Shown piece after piece: positions 6,574 to 14,300 of a stretch of 18,012 bases of DNA; position 1 is the first letter of the stretch; each line of letters opens with the position of its first letter. The DNA is taken from NCBI GenBank assembly GCA_041748615.1, contig JBGTCY010000171.1, positions 1 through 18,012 of the forward strand, read 5' to 3'. The translations under genes and the position numbers were made by a program. Source of the DNA: JBGTCY01 sp041748615. GTDB lineage: Bacteria > Bacteroidota > Bacteroidia > Chitinophagales > CAIOSU01. The notes under the pieces were generated by a model. The model was not told where the DNA came from. It did no database searches and saw only the letters and a list, made by a program, of their open reading frames with translations.

Positions 6574-6669
6574 TATTACTAATGAAACACCCATGTACAA
6601 AGATTTACATAAAGTAAAATAACTATAACAGGGCGTTCCATGTGAACATATAAAATCAATTATTAACAC

Positions 6670-8061
6670 ATGAAAAAGAGCTGGCAAAGAATTAGGCGAT
6701 ATCTTAAAAAGTATTATCTCCGCATTACCGAGAGCATCGCCTTCATACCTTCGGTAATGGGTTTGCTTTTCGCGTTAATAGCTATACTCATACTGCGCTT
6801 TGACGCTACAGACTTTTCACAACGATTGAAAGACTTTCTTGACATTCAGTTTAATGATGCTAACACGGCAAGGAGTATCACGGTAACGCTGCTGGCAGGC
6901 ATTCTGTCGCTGACGGTATTCAGCTTTTCCATGGTGATGGTTATGCTGGGTCAGGCAATCAGCAATTCCAGTCCCAAAATCATGGACATGCTGATCGAGG
7001 AAAAAAGGCAGCAGATAGTTTTGGGGTGTTTTATAGGGACAATCTTGTATTGCCTTATTCTCACGCTGAATATCAGCAGTTTTGAAGCTTCTTACCACAT
7101 CCCGACTTTTTCTTTTTTCTTTGGGATACTGCTTGGCGTATTCAACATCTTTCTTTTCATCTATTTCATTAACAGTGTAGCTCAAAGCATCAAGCCTTAT
7201 GATATTATCAGCCGTATTCATCACAGGACAAAAGCGGAACTGAAAGAGCACAATACGACATCCAAGTATGCTGATTCTGAAAAAGCCACTGAAGATATTT
7301 TTAGCCAAAATGAATGGCATCCGGTCAGTTCTCCTTCAAGCGGCTACCTGCAAGATGTGGATGTTGAATCCTTGGTCAATCTTGCCAAAGAGCACGATGC
7401 GATTATTTCCATTGATGTACATTTTAGTTCATTTGTCATTAAAGACACGCCCTTGCTATCCTTTAGCAAAGAGATAGAACAGGATGAAGCGCTGGAAAAA
7501 TCCATCGAGTCATCGCTGACGCTTTATTCGGGTGAATTCATTGAACAAAACTTTAATTATGGCTTTCAGCAGTTGATGGAAGTGGCGATTAAAGCGCTTA
7601 GCCCGGGCATCAATGACCCCGGCACCGCACTTTTATGCATTGACGCGTTGTCGGATTGCCTGGCTTTACGGATGCAGATATTCGACAAGTCTGTTTACCG
7701 CGATGAGGAGGAACAAATCCGGCTCATCACAAAGCCCATTGATTTAAACCACCTGTTGCATATTAGTTTTAACCCTATTCGTTTTTACGGAAAATCAGAC
7801 ACTCGCATCCTGGCAAGGCTGCTGGATACTTTCGGGAAACTGGCGTTCATTGACCGGCACCAAAAATATTACCGTCAAATATTTCAGCATCATTCGAAAA
7901 TGATAATTGAAGACGCCAGCCAGAATATTCAAAACTCCAACGACCGTGAATTTATCAATGTCATCATTGGTAAAATGAATAAAATAAGGGACTACTTCGA
8001 TTTGAAGGAGTTAAAACCGGCTGATGAAAACAACAAAGATGTTTCTAAAATGCTCATATAA
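6670..8061 (+). CDS. DUF2254 family predicted membrane protein
   Basis: A 463-residue inner-membrane protein of the DUF2254 family, whose function is not established. Four transmembrane segments are visible at about 23-43, 70-93, 115-135 and 146-168, in a basic-start topology (MKKSWQRIRRYLKKYYLR). The soluble C-terminal half carries the family hallmark ALSPGINDPGTA at 309-320, preceded by FGFQQL-type sequence (NYGFQQLMEVAIK). The length is normal for the family. The start at 6670 is the only reasonable ATG before the first membrane segment. The gene is divergent from the lipoprotein gene and followed by an intergenic repeat, so it appears to be transcribed alone. Confidence 0.85.
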   Translation: MKKSWQRIRRYLKKYYLRITESIAFIPSVMGLLFALIAILILRFDATDFSQRLKDFLDIQFNDANTARSITVTLLAGILSLTVFSFSMVMVMLGQAISNSSPKIMDMLIEEKRQQIVLGCFIGTILYCLILTLNISSFEASYHIPTFSFFFGILLGVFNIFLFIYFINSVAQSIKPYDIISRIHHRTKAELKEHNTTSKYADSEKATEDIFSQNEWHPVSSPSSGYLQDVDVESLVNLAKEHDAIISIDVHFSSFVIKDTPLLSFSKEIEQDEALEKSIESSLTLYSGEFIEQNFNYGFQQLMEVAIKALSPGINDPGTALLCIDALSDCLALRMQIFDKSVYRDEEEQIRLITKPIDLNHLLHISFNPIRFYGKSDTRILARLLDTFGKLAFIDRHQKYYRQIFQHHSKMIIEDASQNIQNSNDREFINVIIGKMNKIRDYFDLKELKPADENNKDVSKMLI

Positions 8062-8365
8062 ACGGGAAAGCTTTTTTGCTTTATTCCTATCTACTTTTGG
8101 TACGCAGCAGTAAACCGGTTCACACCCCGCTCGTTCAAGTTTGGCGCGATGCCTTGAGCGCATGACAACTTGGATACGCTATCATGGCAAGTCTCTGACT
8201 TTACTACGCTGGCTTATCTTCAAGCAACATAAAACCTCGTTATGTGAGGCGCGCATTTTTTTCGGTGAACCGAAGAAATAAATTTCTGCGTATCAATGCC
8301 GAAAAAAAAATTCATATTTTCGATAACCCCCACAAGATGCTGCATTCTAAAAAATTGAGATTTAC
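8062..8365. other. Intergenic region before the cyclic glucan synthase gene
   Basis: This stretch of 304 bases contains the second copy of the dispersed repeat (8126-8215) and a perfect small palindrome, TTCGGT-GA-ACCGAA (8261-8274), which could be an operator or the base of a short hairpin. A TATTTTCG at 8315-8322 differs from TAnnTTTG at one position and could be the -7 box for the glucan synthase, but no partner -33 motif is seen. The rest shows no ORF. Confidence 0.4.
8126..8215. repeat. Dispersed intergenic repeat, copy 2
   Basis: This is the short version of the repeat at 143-270, with a single head unit (CCCGCTCGTTCAAGTTT, then GCGCGATGCCTTGAGC) followed directly by GCATGACAACTTG and CAAGTCTCTGACTT, ending CGCTGGCTTAT. 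It keeps the AAGTC-TCT-GACTT palindrome. It lies 65 bases after the DUF2254 gene and is not part of any long open frame. Confidence 0.6.
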
Positions 8366-11300
8366 ATGAAAATGATACGCGCAGCGCACGAACTCATCTC
8401 CGAGATGAGGGATTTTTTTCAAAAAAATAACGCTGAGCCAAACTACCTGAGCGAGGAACTAATGAGCGCGGAGCTATATAGTTCCGAACAAATGCAACGG
8501 TTTGGGAAAGCGCTGGCGAAAACGCACAAGCTGAGCGAGAAACCAGCCCAGGACCATTTGCTCAAAAGGCTTGCGGATAACGAAACCCTTTTGAATGAAG
8601 TCCGAAGGCTGATTAACGATGCCATCAAAAAGAAATATCAAATATCCCCGGCAGGAGAATGGCTGATTGATAATTTCTATTTGATAGAAGAGCATATGCG
8701 CAGCGCTAAAATCAATTTCCCGAAAGATTACAGCGAAGACCTGCCCCAACTCTCGGATGCAGGAGTGACGCGCATTTATGACATTATTCAACAAGTGATT
8801 GCTCACAGCGATGGAAGGATAGATATTGAAAACCTGAGCGGTTTTATCAATGCATACCAGACGGTAACTCACCTGAAATTAGGAGAGTTATGGGCAATCC
8901 CCATCATGCTGAAACTGGCATTAATCGAAAATCTCAGACGTGTTTCAGCCCGGGTCGCGATTGACCGGGTGAATGCCAACCTTGCGAATTATTGGGCGCA
9001 GGAGATGATTGAAACCTCCGAAAAAAACCCGAAAAATCTAATCCTTGTTATCGCGGACATGGCGCGTTCCCAACCTCCGATGGTAGATGCTTTTGTGGCT
9101 GAATTAGTCCGTCAGGTGCGGGGAAAAGGTCCTGACCTGGCATTGTCGCTGAACTGGATTGAACAGCAATTAGCGGAAAGCGGATTGAACTCCGAGGATT
9201 TGGTGAATGCGGAAGTTCAAAAGCAAGCCGCCAACCAGGTGTCCATGAGCAATAGCATCGGCAGCCTTCGCTTTCTTGACGCCATGAATTGGCGGGATTT
9301 TGTAGAGGAACATAGTATTGTTGAACAAACGCTTCGCGAGGACCTCAACGGCATTTACGGATTCATGGATTTCACCACACGCGACAGGTACCGGCACGTG
9401 GTGGAACATCTCGCTAAAAAAAGCAAAATCGCGGAGCATGAAGTTGCCCGCATTGCCATCCGGCTTGCTCATGAAAGTGCAGTTGCCGGAGATAAAGCTC
9501 ATCGCACTTCCCACGTTGGATACTTTCTCACAGGACCCGGAGTCAATCAAACTAAAACCGCAGCAAAAACTCCGGTATCTTATCTTCAAAAATTCAAATC
9601 CTTTCTAAAAAGGCACCGGTTCTTTTTTTATCTGTCGTTTATCCTGTCCATCACATTCGCCATCAGCGCTTGTATTTTAATGCTGGCGCAGGCGGATGTA
9701 AAAAACTACTGGTTGCTTTTAATGGTTGCTTTTCTCGCGCTGCTGTCCGCCAGTCAGCTTGCAGTATCGGTCGCCAATTTTATTTCCACTTTATGGGTGA
9801 AGCCGCATTTGCTGCCACGCATGGATTTCTCCAAAAAAATCCCTGCTGATGCCCGCACGTTGGTGGTGATACCCGCCATGCTCTCCGGCATGAAGGAATT
9901 AGAAAACTTAACCGAGGCGCTGGAAATTCGTTTTCTGGCAAACCGGAATGAAAATTTGCATTTCGGATTATTGACGGATTTCACCGATGCGGAGCAGGAA
10001 ACGCTTCCACAGGATCGTGCGCTTGTTGATGCCGCCATCCGAAAAATTGAAGCGCTGAATAAAAAATACAAAAGAGAAAATAACGATTTGTTTATGCTCT
10101 TTCATCGTCCGAGACGATGGAACGCAGGGGAAAATACATGGATGGGTTATGAAAGAAAACGCGGGAAGCTCACCGATTTGAATTCCCTGTTGCGCGGCAA
10201 TTCCCAAGAATGTTTTTCACAGATTATTGGCGACCAATCTGTTTTTACGCAGATTAAATATGTGATTACGCTCGATGCGGATACGCAACTGCCGATGGGC
10301 GCTGCCTGGAAACTAATCGGAACGATGGCGCATCCGCTCAATCATGCGTGGTATGATGAGCGGAAAAAACGCATCACCGAAGGCTATGGCATCCTGCAGC
10401 CGCGTGTTGCGAACAGCTTGCCGGACGAAACCGGTTCGCGCTACGCCCGCATGCACGGCAATGAGCCGGGCATTGACCCCTACACCCGCGCATCATCCGA
10501 TGTGTATCAGGATTTGTTTGAAGAAGGCTCTTTTATTGGCAAAGGAATTTATGAGGTGGACATATTTAGAAAAGTGCTGGACGGAAAGTTTGCCGAAAAC
10601 AGCATCCTGAGCCACGACCTGATAGAAGGCTGCTACATGCGGTCGGGCTTGGTGAGCGATGTGCAGTTGTTTGAGAAATACCCAACGCGCTATGATGCCG
10701 ATATGAAAAGACGTTCGCGTTGGGTGCGCGGTGACTGGCAAATTTTCTCATGGTTCTTGCCGTTTGTACCCGGGTCGGATGGACGGTGGCATAAAAATCG
10801 GATATCAGCGATATCCCGTTGGAAAATTTTTGACAACATCAGGCGCAGCTTGGTTCCTTTGGCCCTTACCATGTTATTAATTTTAGGATGGTTGGTTTTA
10901 CCGACTGCTTTATTATGGACTGTTGTAATTACAGGGATTATTATTGTTCCGGTCATTTTTACTTCAGCATGGAGCGTCATCCGGAAACCTAAAGAGGTCG
11001 GCATCACGCAGCATATCAGCAATTCAGCGGGTGACATTGCAGATATATTTTATAAAACACTGTTTACACTCATCTGTCTGCCCTATGAAGCTTATGTCAA
11101 TACAATAGCCGTCATCCGCACGATTTGGAGAAAACTGATTACCAAGAAACATCTGCTGGAATGGAACCCTTCGGGAAACACAAAAAATAATAACCGCGCC
11201 AATCTCGCGGCATCGTACATGAGCATGTGGATTGAAATTGTGCTTCCCGCAGCCGTAATCATTTATTTATTGAATACCATTCCCGGTAAGCTCATCACCG

Positions 11301-14300
11301 CAGGACCTATCGTTTTGCTCTGGCTCGTTGCTCCGATGATTACCTGGTGGGTGAGTAAACCATTAGCGCGGCAGGCAGCGGCTCTCTCCGACCGGCAAAA
11401 TATTTTTCTCAGAAAAATGGCGAGAAAAACATGGGGTTTCTTCGAACGGTTTGTCAGTCCGCATGACAACTGGCTGCCGCCCGATAATTATCAGGAACAA
11501 CCCGTTGAAGCGTTAGCGCATCGCACATCTCCCACCAATATCGGGCTTTCCCTGCTCGCCAACCTAACCGCCCGCGATTTTGGCTACATCACCACCGGGC
11601 AATTGATTGAACGAACCGCGAATACCATCAGCGCCATGAAAAAGATGGAGCGATACAGAGGTCATTTTTATAATTGGTACGATACCCGAACATTGGAACC
11701 TTTGTATCCAAAATATATTTCAACGGTGGACAGCGGCAATCTGGCAGGACACCTGCTTGTGTTGCGGCAAGGCTTAAGGGCTATTCCGCATCAAAAAATA
11801 ATCGGTTCAAAAATATTTGACGGCATTCTCGATACGCTTCGGGTACTCACCGACACAATGGAGGAAAAAGAGGAAGCGCTCCTGCATTCATTTAAAACAG
11901 ATTTAAAAACCGCCTGCAAACAGGATTTAAATAATATTCCGGAAGTAAAACAAAGCGCATCACATTTGATAAAAACCTTTCTATCTGTTTATGACCAACT
12001 GAACAGCGCTCCGGAAAGTGAAACGGAGTGGTGGAAACAACGGCTGAAAATACAATTGGAGCAATTGAATGAAGCGTTTCAAATTTTCACGCCCTGGGAA
12101 TTGTTGGCGACTGCTCCGGCTCAATTCAAGGATTTGGTTTTGTTAAATCAAAATCCAACGCTGAGCGGATTATTAATGACCGCCCGGAGAATGCAGGAGG
12201 GATTAAATTTTCAGCGGGATGCGAATAATTTGACTGGTGAAAGCGAGTGGCTTGAATTATTTCAAACGGCAATAACAAATACTATTCAACAGGCGGAAGC
12301 GCAAATCATACAGGCGGAGCATCTGGCTCATCAGTGCAGCGAATTGGCGGATATGTACTGGGATTTTTTGTTCGATGAAACATGCAATCTTTTTACCATC
12401 GGTTACAACGTGAACGAGCGTCATGCGGATGCGAGTTATTATGACCTGCTGGCGTCCGAAGTCAGGCTGGGCGTTTTCGCAGGCATTGCGCAGGGAAAAC
12501 TGCCGGAAGAAAGCTGGTTCGCGTTAGGACGCCTGCTGACGAATATGGATGGCTCGCCTGTGCTGCTTTCATGGAGCGGCTCGATGTTCGAATACCTGAT
12601 GCCGTTGCTGGTCATGCCCTCTTACGAAAACACGTTGCTTGACCAAACGGCTAAAGCAGCGGTAGCCAGCCAGATTAATTATGGAAAAAAAACAGGACAA
12701 CCGTGGGGCATTTCGGAGTCCGGTTATAATATGCTCAGCGCGGACTCCCATTATCAGTATAACGCATTTGGCGTTCCCGGATTGGGATTGAAGCGCGGGC
12801 TTGAAGATGATTACGTAATCGCTCCCTATGCCACCGCGCTCGCGCTGATGGTGGCGCCCGAAAAGGCATGCAGAAATCTGGAACTGCTTCAGGAAAAAGG
12901 CTTTCAGGGAAAATATGGGTTTTATGAAGCCATTGATTTTACGCCATCGCGTTTGCCGAGGGGACAAAACCATGCGATTGTTTATTCATTCATGGCGCAT
13001 CACAAGGGAATGAGTTTGCTTTCACTGGCGCATCTGCTGCTTGACAAACCCATGCAAAAATTATTTGAGGCGGAACCGCAGTTTAAGGCAGCGCTTTTAT
13101 TACTGCAAGAACGCATACCGAGAGCTACTACCTACTTTGCGCATACGACTGATGTGGCTGATATTAATTATGTACCGGGCACGATAGAAACAAGAATATT
13201 AAATACCCCCGATACATCTGTTCCCGAAGTACAGTTGCTGTCCAATGGGAAATACCATGTCATGGTCACCAATGCTGGCGGGGGTTACAGCCGCTGGAAA
13301 GATTTCGCGGTGACGCGCTGGCGGGAGGATGTCACCCGCGATAATTGGGGAACATTTTGTTATATCCGCGATTTGGACAGCAACGCGTTTTGGTCGAACA
13401 CACGGCAGCCGGCACTTCAAAAAGGCGAAAAATATGAAGCGGTTTTTGCGCATGGACATGTGGATTTTCGCACCGCCAATCATGAGATAGAAACACATAC
13501 TGAAATTGTTGTATCACCGGAAGATGATATAGAAATGCGCAGGCTCCGCATAGCGAACCGGTCATCTGTCCGCAGAACCATAGAGGTGACCAGCTATGCG
13601 GAAGTGGTGCTCGCGCCTGCCGCTTCCGATTTAAGTCAGCCGATATTCAATAATCTTTTTGTACAAACGGAAATCATCCCGCACCAAAATGCCATTCTCT
13701 GCACCCGCAGACCGCGTTCCGAAGAAGAGCGTCCACCCTGGATGTGCCACCTGATGACGATGCACGGAAAAATTCCGGAAGCCATATCCTGCGAAACCGA
13801 CCGCATGAAATTTATCGGTCGCGGAAATTCAATCGTCCATCCGCAAGCGATGAACAGCACGGGTCCGCTGTCTGGAACTCAGGGAGCGGTATTGGACCCG
13901 ATTGTGGCAATCCGCTATAAAATAACGCTGGAGCCGGATGAAACCATTACGCTCGACATGGTTACGGGTGTCGCTGAAACGAAGGAAGCCTGCAAATACC
14001 TGATTGAAAAATATCAGGACAAACATCATAAAGACCGTGTATTTGAATTAGCATGGACGCACAGCCAGGTAGTGCTCCGTCAAATCAACGCTTCGGAAGG
14101 AGATGCGCAATTGTATAGCCGCCTTGCCGGTTCTATCCTGTTTACCAACCCGGTATTTCGCGCAGACCCCTCCATTCTTATCAGCAATCACCGACAACAA
14201 TCGGGGCTGTGGGGCTATTCCATCTCAGGCGACCTGCCCATTGTGTTGCTGAAAATTGAGAAACAGGCGAATATGAAATTGGTGAGACAAATGGTGCAGG

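Larger units (their letters stand above)
6328..6669. other. Intergenic region between divergent lipoprotein and DUF2254 genes
   Basis: This 342-base AT-rich stretch separates two divergent genes. It holds the leftward promoter element (6446-6510), a weaker rightward relative (6535-6573) and a 9-bp direct repeat (6549-6557 and 6559-6567). The remaining sequence, including the last 90 bases before 6670, shows no ORF, hairpin or clear -7 box that I can support. Confidence 0.6.

Noticed and set aside
6817..7320. Leftward open frame of 167 codons inside the DUF2254 gene
   Set aside because: It is antisense to a well-supported family member and encodes a low-quality His- and Gln-rich sequence with no domain.
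8067..8082. Hairpin AAAGC-TTTTTT-GCTTT after the DUF2254 gene as an intrinsic terminator
   Set aside because: The stem is only five pairs, mostly A:T, and no T-run follows it, so it is too weak to support.
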